15,927 nucleotides of DNA from a bacterium (GTDB lineage: Bacteria; Latescibacterota; UBA2968; GCA-2709665): contig JAQCGA010000021.1 of NCBI GenBank assembly GCA_027619145.1, positions 1 through 15,927 on the forward strand. The letters run 5' to 3'. Position 1 is the stretch's first letter; each line of letters starts with the position of its first letter. Below, one piece after another: positions 1-6,895 of this stretch. The notes below the pieces were generated by a model. That model worked only from the letters and a program-made list of their open reading frames with translations. It was not told the DNA's origin and did not search any database. A program made the translations under genes and the position numbers.

Positions 1-248
1 GGAACCATCTCTTCCAGAAACGACCGCTCTTTCCCCATTGTAAATGCCACATCCTTCTTCCACCCATCCACAATCTCCCGCGCCCACCCATACTTCGCCG
101 CATTCTGGCGGGCATTCTCAATATCTTTCTCCTTGTACAGAGTACAGGGATGAGCCGATACGGCCTTGCTGCTCAAAAGAATAAGCACAACCGGCAGACA
201 CAACACGGTCAGAACAATCCAGTTCCCCAACATGTCAATCCCGTTCAT
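1..248 (-). CDS. Secreted protein N-terminus, probably heparinase II/III-like polysaccharide lyase (runs off left edge)
   Basis: The reading frame is open from an ATG at 248 to the window edge, about 82 codons with no stop, so this is the 5' part of a longer gene. An in-frame TGA lies about 30 bases upstream of the ATG, and no other start codon lies between them. GGGGGAG sits 8 bases before the ATG. Residues 10-27 are hydrophobic and end in AVSA, giving a likely signal peptidase I site before His33. No basic residue precedes the hydrophobic core, which is unusual. The mature protein begins HPCTLYKEKDIENARQNA, followed by an alternating basic/acidic helical stretch. From memory, this 'HPxL...eDIe.Ar.na..y.Wa' opening is typical of secreted heparinase II/III or alginate-lyase-like proteins of environmental bacteria. 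The catalytic part is outside the window, so the family is inferred. The ATG overlaps the stop of the preceding short frame (ATGA). It is the last visible gene of the minus-strand cluster. Confidence 0.6.
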   Translation of the reverse strand, partial: MNGIDMLGNWIVLTVLCLPVVLILLSSKAVSAHPCTLYKEKDIENARQNAAKYGWAREIVDGWKKDVAFTMGKERSFLEEMV

Positions 249-409
249 TCTAACGTCTCCCCCGAGGCAGAGATCTCATAGCTGTAGATCCGTGGCCCGG
301 TCGCAAAGAAAATACGGCCATCCAGATAATCGCCTCTCGTCCCAATGGGCGCCTGAGGCTCGGCCAGCAGCATAAGCGTTTCCAGATCGATCTTCGCAAC
401 ACCTTTCAC
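245..409 (-). pseudogene. Short C-terminal fragment of a beta-propeller-like small protein; 5' end unclear
   Basis: A 54-residue frame from a GTG at 409 to a TGA at 245 has protein-like composition: VKGVAKIDLETLMLL, then GDYLDGRIFFATGPRIYSYE. 'Kid.eTLe' followed by 'DGRiff..g.riYsye' is the strand pattern of a propeller blade. The stop overlaps the next gene's start in an ATGA four-base overlap, which argues the frame is genuinely translated or was until recently. The 5' end is poor. A very strong AGGAGG lies at about 450-455, but the frame next to it (GTG TTT GTA CAA) stops after 14 codons. The two frames would join if the six-T run on the minus strand (417-422) were one base longer. It is therefore a decayed or frameshifted gene, a sequencing error, or a small protein with a weak start. 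It lies between the carbon-nitrogen hydrolase and the left-edge secreted protein. Confidence 0.4.
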
Positions 410-462
410 AAAGAGCAAAAAATCGCTCCAACCAGCCCTTGTACAAACACCTCCTGAAAAAA

Positions 463-1398
463 TTACGATGGAGGTAAACTTCCGGAACGCTCGGTAATCA
501 GACCGTAGTGCTCAATACGCCGATTGGCCGCGAAATTGAAAACCGTCTGCTTGTACAATTGGGCCTGGTCAAGATCACAGCGGGCAACCACCAGCTCATC
601 GGTAAGCGTCGAACACATCGCCACAACTTCGCCGGAAGGTGCAATAATACAACTCTGTCCGATCTGCTCCACGCCCTCTTCAATCCCAGATTTGGCCACC
701 CCCACCACCCACGTTGCATTCTGATAAGCGCCCGCTTGCATACTCAGCATATTGTGGAAATTGGCCAGATGATCGCTGCCGGCGTTGGCGGGATTGTGTA
801 CCGGCGTATTGTACCCCAACAGCACCATCTCAGCCCCCTGGAGACCGAGAACCCTGAAACTCTCGGGCCAGCGACGGTCGTTACAGATACACATACCAAG
901 TACTCCACCGAAAGCACGCCACGTACGGAAACCCAGATTGCCGACTTCAAAATAATATTTCTCCAAATTCTGAAAAGGCTGTCCCGGTTGGTACTCGGCG
1001 TATCCGGGCAAGTGGATCTTGCGATACTTGCCCACAGTCTTTCCCTCTTTATCCACCAGAATCGAGCTATTGAATCGACGAGACCGTCCTCCCTCCTGCG
1101 CCAGCTCTGCGTATCCCAGGTGAAAGCCAATTTCCAGCCGTCGGGCCTCATCGAACAAACGCTGTGTTTCCGGGCCCGGCATCTCACGCTCGAAATAGGC
1201 ATCAATTTCTTCCCGGTCCTCCATATACCAGTGCGGGAAAAAAGCGGTCAGCGCCACCTCGGTGAAAACGACCAGGTCACAACCTCGGGCGTATCCATCA
1301 TAAAGCAGGGCGAGCAATCGATCAACGACCTGACTTCGAGATTCACTACGCGGCACCGGCCCGAACTGAGCCGCACCAACCGTGATGTATCTTGCCAT
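463..1398 (-). CDS. N-carbamoyl-D-amino-acid amidohydrolase-like carbon-nitrogen hydrolase
   Basis: The 311-residue product belongs to the nitrilase (carbon-nitrogen hydrolase) superfamily. It closely resembles Agrobacterium N-carbamoyl-D-amino-acid amidohydrolase, which is about 304 residues and hydrolyses N-carbamoyl-D-amino acids to the amino acid, CO2 and ammonia. The catalytic triad is at the same numbers as in that enzyme: Glu47 in VVFTEVAL, Lys127 in GKYRKIHLPG and Cys172 in GMCICNDRRWPE. The double Arg after the nucleophile, which binds the substrate carboxylate in the known enzyme, is kept, as are YNTPVHNP and LSMQAGAYQN. The start chosen is MARYITVGAAQFGP at 1398. AGGAGA lies just upstream, and the longer in-frame extension to 1473 has no family similarity and overlaps the upstream gene. 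It follows the ceramidase-like gene by 34 bases. No hydantoinase or racemase is nearby, so substrates other than hydantoin products are possible. There is no signal peptide, so it should be cytoplasmic. Confidence 0.9.
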   Translation of the reverse strand: MARYITVGAAQFGPVPRSESRSQVVDRLLALLYDGYARGCDLVVFTEVALTAFFPHWYMEDREEIDAYFEREMPGPETQRLFDEARRLEIGFHLGYAELAQEGGRSRRFNSSILVDKEGKTVGKYRKIHLPGYAEYQPGQPFQNLEKYYFEVGNLGFRTWRAFGGVLGMCICNDRRWPESFRVLGLQGAEMVLLGYNTPVHNPANAGSDHLANFHNMLSMQAGAYQNATWVVGVAKSGIEEGVEQIGQSCIIAPSGEVVAMCSTLTDELVVARCDLDQAQLYKQTVFNFAANRRIEHYGLITERSGSLPPS

Positions 1399-1432
1399 TG
1401 TTTCTCTCCTAAGACAATGCAACCCGAAGAAA

Positions 1433-2719
1433 TCACGCACCCGCAGGCAGCCTGCGTCCCACCTCCCGTGCAAGATGTGCTGCTTTCTCCAGAATCGCCC
1501 CCTCCACCTCCGGCACCAGTGCGCCGTATCCCCTGATCATGCCTCGCGCCTCATACCCACCTTCCCGATGCACACGCGCCGACGGAATATACCCGAAATA
1601 ATCGTTGCAGTACGCAAGCACCCACAACCCCAGTGGTCCCAACCTTCGCTCCAGCAACGGGATATAATCACTCACCACCTCGGTAGCCAGATGCACAATC
1701 GTCAGATCCTCTCCGAACTGCCACATCCCAATCGGCATCTGGTAGTGATCCGGCCATTCAGCGTCTTCTTCCACCATCTTCGCCAGCCGCTCCGCCTGCT
1801 GCACATCGTGACCACCCTTTGCCCGCAGCGCTTCCAGTTTTTCCGGTGCGGGCTTCCCCGCCAGCGGCAAATCCACCGTATCGAACACAATTTGTAGCGG
1901 CCCATTCACCGGCTGGAACTCCTCCTCCGTCAACAACCTGCACACCTCAGCCCCCAGCACCTCTCCATGCAACTTGGCCAGCTCGTACGTCCCACGTGGG
2001 TACGGCACAACATCTCCCCCGCACCCCTGCGCAAACATCGCCAGTGCACCCGGATTCTCCTTCTCCACATACCGCTGGGCAAACCCCGCATAGTCGCTCG
2101 AAAACTTCAAATTATCGCTCACCAGCGTCGTATTATGACACGCATACAAGAACAGCGCGGCACGGAGCGCTCCATCCTCTCCTTCCACCCGCAACACCGG
2201 CACGCTACGGTCCGCATACCCTCTCGGATAAGGCGCATTGATCACATCTCGGGGTGTAAACCTGCGCCGGTTCATCGCAAAATGCGCCACCCCCATGGCC
2301 GTGGAAAACCGGGCCGGCTTCAAATCCTTCAACGCCAGAACTGCCGCTTCCACAAGCCTCACCTTCACCATCTCGTTGTACACTGCCACTGGTTCATCCT
2401 GATACCGAGACCCGAACACCGGCCCCCCGTGTGTATGCGAAGCATTGATCACAATCTGTCTGCGCTCCAACCCCGTCTTCTCACCAATACTCGCACAAAT
2501 CGCATCTGAAAATGCCCGGTCGAACCCGATCAAATCCACCGTCAGCAACAACCCGCGCTCTCCTTGCTCGTCCTCAATCACAAGCGCCTTCGCACACAAC
2601 GGATCGCGCACCCCTTCGGACGGCTTCTTCCGCGCTGCATACCCGGACATATCCATAGACTCCGAGGGTGTAACATCTACACACCCCAGCCCGGCTTTCC
2701 ATCTGGTCTCTTTGGCCAT
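1433..2719 (-). CDS. Neutral/alkaline ceramidase N-terminal-domain protein, Ser nucleophile replaced (copy 1)
   Basis: The 428-residue product has the neutral/alkaline non-lysosomal ceramidase fold. Recognisable signatures in order are AGLGCVDVTP at the N-terminus, DPLCAKALVIED, the zinc-ligand segment NASHTHGGP (His95/His97), FSSDYAGFAQRYVE after His195, Glu347 in the position of the late zinc Glu, and GYIPSARVHREGGYEA with Tyr389. In true ceramidases the catalytic Ser lies in a GDVSPN hexapeptide. Here residues 235-240 read GDVVPY, so the nucleophile position is Val238. There is no signal peptide, unlike secreted ceramidases, and the C-terminal immunoglobulin-like domain of full ceramidases is absent. 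Ceramide amidase activity is therefore unlikely. A zinc-dependent hydrolysis of another substrate is possible but unproven. GAGG lies 6 bases before the ATG. The gene sits 98 bases downstream of a second, diverged copy and upstream of the carbamoylase-like gene, apparently in one transcription unit. Confidence 0.85.
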   Translation of the reverse strand: MAKETRWKAGLGCVDVTPSESMDMSGYAARKKPSEGVRDPLCAKALVIEDEQGERGLLLTVDLIGFDRAFSDAICASIGEKTGLERRQIVINASHTHGGPVFGSRYQDEPVAVYNEMVKVRLVEAAVLALKDLKPARFSTAMGVAHFAMNRRRFTPRDVINAPYPRGYADRSVPVLRVEGEDGALRAALFLYACHNTTLVSDNLKFSSDYAGFAQRYVEKENPGALAMFAQGCGGDVVPYPRGTYELAKLHGEVLGAEVCRLLTEEEFQPVNGPLQIVFDTVDLPLAGKPAPEKLEALRAKGGHDVQQAERLAKMVEEDAEWPDHYQMPIGMWQFGEDLTIVHLATEVVSDYIPLLERRLGPLGLWVLAYCNDYFGYIPSARVHREGGYEARGMIRGYGALVPEVEGAILEKAAHLAREVGRRLPAGA

Positions 2720-2817
2720 GGTTTCCTCGATCTCAAAACAATGAACTACGCCCTGGATTCATACTCCATCATCTGCCAGCCCACCCAAATGAAAAGTCCT
2801 GCAAACCTCGCTGGCCG

Positions 2818-4158
2818 TTATACTGCCAGTCCCTTTTCAAGCCGCCGCAAAACAACTTCCAGCAACCGATCGGCCGTTCCCGGCACAAAATGAGTGGATG
2901 ACTCTGTTGCCTCGTACCCGCCCCGATCGTACTCATAAGCCAGCGGCAAATACGCCTGGTACCCTCCGGAGCAAGACACCAGCACGCTGTGCGGAAAACG
3001 CTCCTTCATCTTCAAGCCAATTTCAGCCAGCACCTCAAACGGCAAACTCACAAACACCGTCTCGCCTACCTGAATAAATTGTACATGAATCCGACTCTTA
3101 TTCTCTGGATAAAACTGTGCTCGGCTATACGCCATCATCTTCTGTTGAAATGTCTTCAGCAAATCACGATAGGCCTCACTCTTCTTATCAACCACCGCCA
3201 GAGCCGCACGCCTGGCCTCTTCGTATTCCGCCTCAGCCTTCTCCACATCCACCTTCAAAATTGTCTCCACTTCAACAGCTACCGCCTCAGCCACCAACTT
3301 GGTCGATCCATCTTTCCGGAACATCCGCTCCGCCAGAATTGCCGTATTCCCCACCACATTCCCAATCCGCTCCCGGCAATCGTCCCTCCGATTGATGGGA
3401 ACCACATCGCCCGCAGCGCCCAGCGTAAACATCACCGGGCACTGCCACTTTTCAGAAATTACCTGCCGCACATAATACGGGTAATCCGCTGAAAACTTAT
3501 AGTTATCCTCATCCGGCCAACACCCGGTTACCGGATGGCACCCAAAGTTCAGCAACACACCCTGAACCCCACTCTCGTCAACCAGGCGGTGAACCGTCAA
3601 CTCATCGTCAACCGGACTGAACCTATACGGAGAATCATCTTCCGGGTACATCAAATTCATCTGCACCATGCCGTCAGATTTGCGCACCGTCCTGCGGTTA
3701 AACAACACCTGCGGTGCCTGTACACGAACGGTCTCAAGACGCATGGCACGGGCGCTGTTCAGGGCTTCCCTGGCGGCTTCTACAAATTTGACCTTCACCT
3801 CATTCACATACGCCTCATCCCGTTCCACAATCGCAATCTCCGGACTGGTAAACCCCGTCCGATGCAGGGCCGGCGCAAAATGTGTATGCGATCCCGAAAT
3901 CAAAATATTCGGATACCCAACCCCCGTCTCTTTCTCCAAAAGCGCGTACAGCTCCTCGCATACATCAGCCCGCACACCGATCATATCCAGCGCAAACATC
4001 AGCACCCGGGTCTCACCCTGAGTAATGGCCAGGCACCCCAGAGACAACGGCTCCCGTACCCCCGAAGACTTACGCGTTCGCCCAGAATATCCCTGAGCCC
4101 ACACAGGAAATCGCGGTGAAATATCGCGAACCGCCATCCCAAACTGTAATTCGCTCAT
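2818..4158 (-). CDS. Neutral/alkaline ceramidase N-terminal-domain protein, Ser nucleophile replaced (copy 2)
   Basis: The 446-residue product is a second ceramidase-fold protein, clearly diverged from its neighbour. It opens with FGMAVRDISPRFPVWAQGYSG. It keeps the zinc His pair in SGSHTHFAP (His91/His93), the later His in FGCHPVTG (His208) followed by FSADYPYY, Glu375 in SLPFEVLAEI, and GYQAYLPLAYEYDRGGYE with Tyr415. The hexapeptide that carries the catalytic Ser in known ceramidases reads GDVVPI (250-255), so Ser is Val253, the same substitution as in copy 1. Residues about 303-345 form a charged, Ala/Glu/Lys-rich helical insertion. No signal peptide is present. AGGGAGG lies about 10 bases before the ATG. 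The gene begins 45 bases after the alcohol dehydrogenase ends. Two paralogues kept side by side with the same loss suggest a distinct enzyme subfamily acting on related substrates, or a heteromer. That is inference. Confidence 0.85.
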   Translation of the reverse strand: MSELQFGMAVRDISPRFPVWAQGYSGRTRKSSGVREPLSLGCLAITQGETRVLMFALDMIGVRADVCEELYALLEKETGVGYPNILISGSHTHFAPALHRTGFTSPEIAIVERDEAYVNEVKVKFVEAAREALNSARAMRLETVRVQAPQVLFNRRTVRKSDGMVQMNLMYPEDDSPYRFSPVDDELTVHRLVDESGVQGVLLNFGCHPVTGCWPDEDNYKFSADYPYYVRQVISEKWQCPVMFTLGAAGDVVPINRRDDCRERIGNVVGNTAILAERMFRKDGSTKLVAEAVAVEVETILKVDVEKAEAEYEEARRAALAVVDKKSEAYRDLLKTFQQKMMAYSRAQFYPENKSRIHVQFIQVGETVFVSLPFEVLAEIGLKMKERFPHSVLVSCSGGYQAYLPLAYEYDRGGYEATESSTHFVPGTADRLLEVVLRRLEKGLAV

Positions 4159-4203
4159 CCGTCCATATCCTCCCTGTAATTTCCTCTCAATATGCCAAAC
4201 GTT

Positions 4204-5229
4204 CTACGTCCCCCACTCAAAAACCGCTTTCCCGGTTTCTCCTCCATCAAAAACCCTGAACGCCTCTACCGCTTCATCAATTTGAAATCGATGCGTCACC
4301 AGATCGTCCATTTGAATCGAATTCGCCTGTAAAAAACGCACCGCCTCGAAATACGCACCCATCGAATACACCGCGTTCCCCCGAATCGTCAGCTCTTTCC
4401 GCATCACGTCCAGCGGGTTCATCGTTATCTCTTTTGCCCCGGCACCCACATACACCACCGTTGCGTGCAACCCGGCAACAGCCGGAGCCTGCCTCCGGGC
4501 CACACCGCTCCCCGAGCATTCCACCACTCCGGACGCACCCCGTCCTCCTGTCAAATCCTTCACCACCTCCACAGGATCTAGGGCCTTTCCATCCAGTATC
4601 GTTCCTTCCACCAGCCGCTTCGCCTGCTCAATTCGGTACGGATTGATATCTACCCCAACGCAATTGAAGCCCATCGCCTGCCCCATCACCAGCACAGACA
4701 ACCCCCCCGGTCCCAATCCAAACACCACAAAACACTCTCCTGCCCGAGCCGGTACTTTGCTCAACGCACCGTACGCGGTCCCGGCAGTACACGCAAGCTG
4801 TGCGCCCACCCCAAATGAAAGTTCAGCCGGGAGCGGCAAACAATACCGCGCATCCGTCACCATAAAATCTGCATGCGATCCGTTATGTGTCCGCCCAAAT
4901 GCGCCCTCGTCCGCACAAAATACCGGAGTCCCTGCATAACACGGCTCGCAGTGCCCACACCCCAGCGAATGGTACACGCACACCCGATCTCCCACAGACA
5001 CATTCGTCACCCCCGGCCCCACCTCGGCCACAACTCCGGTTGGCTCGTGCCCAGAAATCATCCCCTTCCGTTCTGCGGCCCACTCTTTGGAACTGTGATA
5101 CTTATGCAAATCGCTTCCGCACAACCCTGCCACCTTCATCTCAACCACCACCTGTCCCGGTCCTGCTTCCGGTTCCGGGAACTCCCGCACCTCGACCTCG
5201 CTCTCGCCCAGATACACGACGCCTTTCAT
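4204..5229 (-). CDS. Zinc-dependent medium-chain alcohol dehydrogenase (polyol/threonine dehydrogenase type)
   Basis: The 341-residue MDR-superfamily enzyme oxidises a secondary alcohol with a nicotinamide cofactor. Catalytic zinc ligands are Cys37 (GLCGSDLH), His61 and Glu62 (ISGHEPTG), and probably Cys147 in the ACTAGTAY segment. The structural zinc knot has Cys91, Cys94, Cys97 and Cys105 (GCGHCEPCYAG, then VFC). The Rossmann loop GLGPGG is at 171-176 and Asp194 ends the second strand (VGVDINPYR), which favours NAD over NADP. An ATG at 5238 touches the AGGGAG at 5239-5244 with no spacing. The ATG at 5229 is 9 bases away, so MKGVVYLGE is the better start. It is the first gene of the minus-strand cluster and is divergent from the acid-sugar dehydratase, so a sugar, polyol or sugar-derived alcohol is the likely substrate. 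The exact substrate cannot be read from the sequence. Confidence 0.93.
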   Translation of the reverse strand: MKGVVYLGESEVEVREFPEPEAGPGQVVVEMKVAGLCGSDLHKYHSSKEWAAERKGMISGHEPTGVVAEVGPGVTNVSVGDRVCVYHSLGCGHCEPCYAGTPVFCADEGAFGRTHNGSHADFMVTDARYCLPLPAELSFGVGAQLACTAGTAYGALSKVPARAGECFVVFGLGPGGLSVLVMGQAMGFNCVGVDINPYRIEQAKRLVEGTILDGKALDPVEVVKDLTGGRGASGVVECSGSGVARRQAPAVAGLHATVVYVGAGAKEITMNPLDVMRKELTIRGNAVYSMGAYFEAVRFLQANSIQMDDLVTHRFQIDEAVEAFRVFDGGETGKAVFEWGT

Positions 5230-5238
5230 AATTTGCAT

Positions 5239-5244
5239 CTCCCT
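5239..5244 (-). promoter_or_regulatory. Ribosome binding site deciding the alcohol dehydrogenase start
   Basis: On the minus strand AGGGAG is immediately followed by ATG at 5238 (zero spacing) and by a second in-frame ATG at 5229 (spacing 9). Ribosome geometry favours the second ATG. Confidence 0.6.
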
Positions 5245-5291
5245 GTAAACGGTTCGTTTGACACCCCATCCACCTCAACCCACTCAGTCTA

Positions 5292-5315
5292 CAATTGAAA
5301 TCGCCTGCTCAATTG
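5292..5315. promoter_or_regulatory. Candidate operator: CAATTGA-N10-TCAATTG dyad
   Basis: CAATTGA (5292-5298) and TCAATTG (5309-5315) form a perfect seven-base inverted repeat with a 10-base spacer. Half-site centres are 17 bases apart, suiting a dimeric helix-turn-helix regulator. The dyad overlaps the -35 and the spacer of the plus-strand promoter and lies in the only divergent gap of the two catabolic operons. A repressor of both operons is a natural reading, but no regulator gene is in the window. Confidence 0.45.
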
Positions 5316-5323
5316 CATATCTT
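5295..5323 (+). promoter_or_regulatory. Sigma70-like promoter for the dehydratase operon
   Basis: TTGAAA (5295-5300) is separated by 17 bases from TATCTT (5318-5323). The -35 matches consensus at five of six positions and the -10 at four of six. Transcription would start near 5330, giving a leader of about 70 bases before the GTG at 5403. Read from sequence only. Confidence 0.5.
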
Positions 5324-5402
5324 AGAAATCAATACCAGATTTTCGTATTGTTGCAGCCCCAAGATAGTCCCATTCTCACCCCCGCGCAAGGAGCGATTGC
5401 AG

Positions 5403-6566
5403 GTGAAAATCACACGCGTAGAACCCATCCTGCTCACCGTCAATTTACCCGAAAAGTATCCGCTCCGCTGGTCCGGCGGGGAAGCCCGGTTCATCAACTG
5501 TGCCCTCGTCCGGGTCCACACCGACGAAGGCCTCACCGGCCTGGGCGACGTGTACGGCAGTGGGTTTGTGGCCGGAGAAGCCACGGCCGAACTCTTCCGC
5601 CTCTTCGGCCGCTTCCTCGAAGGCAGAGATCCTCGTGATGTAGCAGGCTGCTTTGAAACCATGTACCGCCGCAACCTCTACTGGGGTCGCTCCGGCCTGG
5701 CTGTATCCGTTGCCAGCACCATCGAAAATGCCCTCTGGGACATTGCCGGGAAAGCCGCCGGACAACCCGTACACCGCCTCCTGGGTGGCCTCTGCCACGA
5801 AAAACTTCCCATCTACGCCAGCGGAGGCCTGGAGCAACCCCTCGACGAACTCAAAGCAGAAATGCGTGATCACCTCGCCCGTGGATACAAAGCCGTCAAA
5901 ATGCGCATTGGGGTCAACCGGGAACACGACGAAGAACGCGTTGCAACCTGCCGGGAAGTCCTCGGTCCAGATGTCAAACTGATGGCAGACGCCGTCATGG
6001 GCCACAACCCTACACCCTGGACCGCGTCTGAAGCCATCCGCACAGCAAAAGCCCTGGAACCCTACGACCTCTTCTGGCTGGAAGAACCCTGCTTCGCCGC
6101 AGACTACGAAGGCTACGCCCACGTGCGCCAACACACCACCATCCCCATTTCCGGGGGCGAAAGTTCCTGCATGCGCTATGAATTCAAACACTTCTTCGAC
6201 CGCCAGGCCCTGGACATTGCCCAACCGGACGCCTGCCAGGCCGGTGGGATCCTGGAATGCCTCAAAATTGCCGCCATGGCCGAAACGCACGGCGTCAAAG
6301 TTGCCCCCCACGCCTGGGGCACCTCCGCCACCGTAGCCGCCAACCTGGCCTGGGCTTTTGTGGCGCCCAACACCGTCCTCGCCGAATACCCAGCGTGGCA
6401 CTTCCCACTCACAGATGAACTCTTCATCGAACCTCCTCGCATCGAAAACGGCTATGTGTATCCTCCCACAACACCGGGACTGGGCATTGAACTCACCCAG
6501 GAAATTGAAGAAAAATACCCCTACCGTCCAGATGTACCCCGGCTGAGCATGCGCCGGGAATCCTGA
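5403..6566 (+). CDS. Mandelate racemase/muconate lactonizing enzyme family protein, probable acid-sugar dehydratase
   Basis: The 387-residue enolase-superfamily protein has an N-terminal capping domain (about 1-125) and a TIM-barrel (about 130-360). Metal ligands are Asp196 (LMADAVMG), Glu227/228 (FWLEEP) and Glu253 (SGGES). The Asp276-His303 pair (QPDACQAGG, APHAWGTS) and Glu328 (LAEYPAW) mark the mandelate racemase subgroup, whose members mostly abstract the alpha proton of a sugar acid and eliminate water to give a 2-keto-3-deoxy acid. The base motif at the end of strand 2 is Lys166-x-Arg168 rather than Lys-x-Lys. The Asn usually two residues after the first metal Asp is Val198. The start is a GTG at 5403, placed 9 bases after AAGGAG (5388-5393). 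The longer upstream extension has no family similarity. It heads the plus-strand operon, opposite the alcohol dehydrogenase. The substrate is not determinable here. Confidence 0.92.
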   Translation: MKITRVEPILLTVNLPEKYPLRWSGGEARFINCALVRVHTDEGLTGLGDVYGSGFVAGEATAELFRLFGRFLEGRDPRDVAGCFETMYRRNLYWGRSGLAVSVASTIENALWDIAGKAAGQPVHRLLGGLCHEKLPIYASGGLEQPLDELKAEMRDHLARGYKAVKMRIGVNREHDEERVATCREVLGPDVKLMADAVMGHNPTPWTASEAIRTAKALEPYDLFWLEEPCFAADYEGYAHVRQHTTIPISGGESSCMRYEFKHFFDRQALDIAQPDACQAGGILECLKIAAMAETHGVKVAPHAWGTSATVAANLAWAFVAPNTVLAEYPAWHFPLTDELFIEPPRIENGYVYPPTTPGLGIELTQEIEEKYPYRPDVPRLSMRRES

Positions 6567-6571
6567 GACCC

Positions 6572-6835
6572 ATGGCAAAAAAAGAAAAAACCGACCGTCG
6601 CACCATATCCATCCATTGTGCAAAATGCAAAACCCTCCTCTACAAATATCATAAAGGAGGGCGCGGTGGCCTGGTCAAATGCCTGGTAGAACGCATCGTA
6701 GAAGACAACACGAACGGGGACTTGAAATGCCCACAATGCGGCCAGGAGTTTGCACGCGAACGCATGATGGAAGGTCGCCCTGCGCACAAAATCATCCAGG
6801 GGAAAATCTACACAAAAGGCATGTCCAGAAAATAA
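6572..6835 (+). CDS. Small zinc-ribbon protein of unknown function
   Basis: The 87-residue basic protein has two CxxC knuckles, Cys16/Cys19 (HCAKCKTLLYK) and Cys53/Cys56 (LKCPQCGQEF), about 34 residues apart. That is the layout of a four-Cys zinc ribbon. A fifth Cys (37) follows a glycine-rich turn (KGGRGGLVKC). The C-terminus (RPAHKIIQGKIYTKG) is well-formed and basic. The gene starts 5 bases after the dehydratase stop, with only a weak GAG-type ribosome site, so it is probably translated by coupling. I believe this is a conserved hypothetical family, but I cannot name its function. Nucleic-acid binding or a metal-binding accessory role are both possible. Its position inside an otherwise enzymatic operon is odd. 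Confidence 0.8.
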   Translation: MAKKEKTDRRTISIHCAKCKTLLYKYHKGGRGGLVKCLVERIVEDNTNGDLKCPQCGQEFARERMMEGRPAHKIIQGKIYTKGMSRK

Positions 6836-6895
6836 ATGCTACGCTGAACCGGGAAACCTTCACCCCTCTTCATCTACCCGAAAGGAACAGCAACA

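Noticed and set aside
166..375. Plus-strand frame of 69 codons near the left edge
   Set aside because: It is opposite the signal-peptide gene and the ATGA-linked fragment, Arg/Ser/Pro-rich, with no ribosome site.
1399..1473. N-terminal extension of the carbamoylase-like protein to an ATG at 1473
   Set aside because: It has no similarity to the family N-terminus and overlaps the ceramidase-like gene. The ATG at 1398 has its own AGGAGA.
508..1536. Long plus-strand open frame (342 codons)
   Set aside because: It is antisense to the carbon-nitrogen hydrolase, whose triad and length are complete. The plus frame has no ribosome site or family motif.
2720..2817. Possible promoter or terminator between the ceramidase-like genes
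   Set aside because: I see no convincing -35/-10 pair or GC stem followed by T's; simple operon spacing is the plain reading.
5445..6623. Long minus-strand open frame (392 codons) opposite the dehydratase
   Set aside because: The translation is Phe/Gly/Val-biased with no recognisable motif. It mirrors the coding strand of a complete enolase-superfamily gene.
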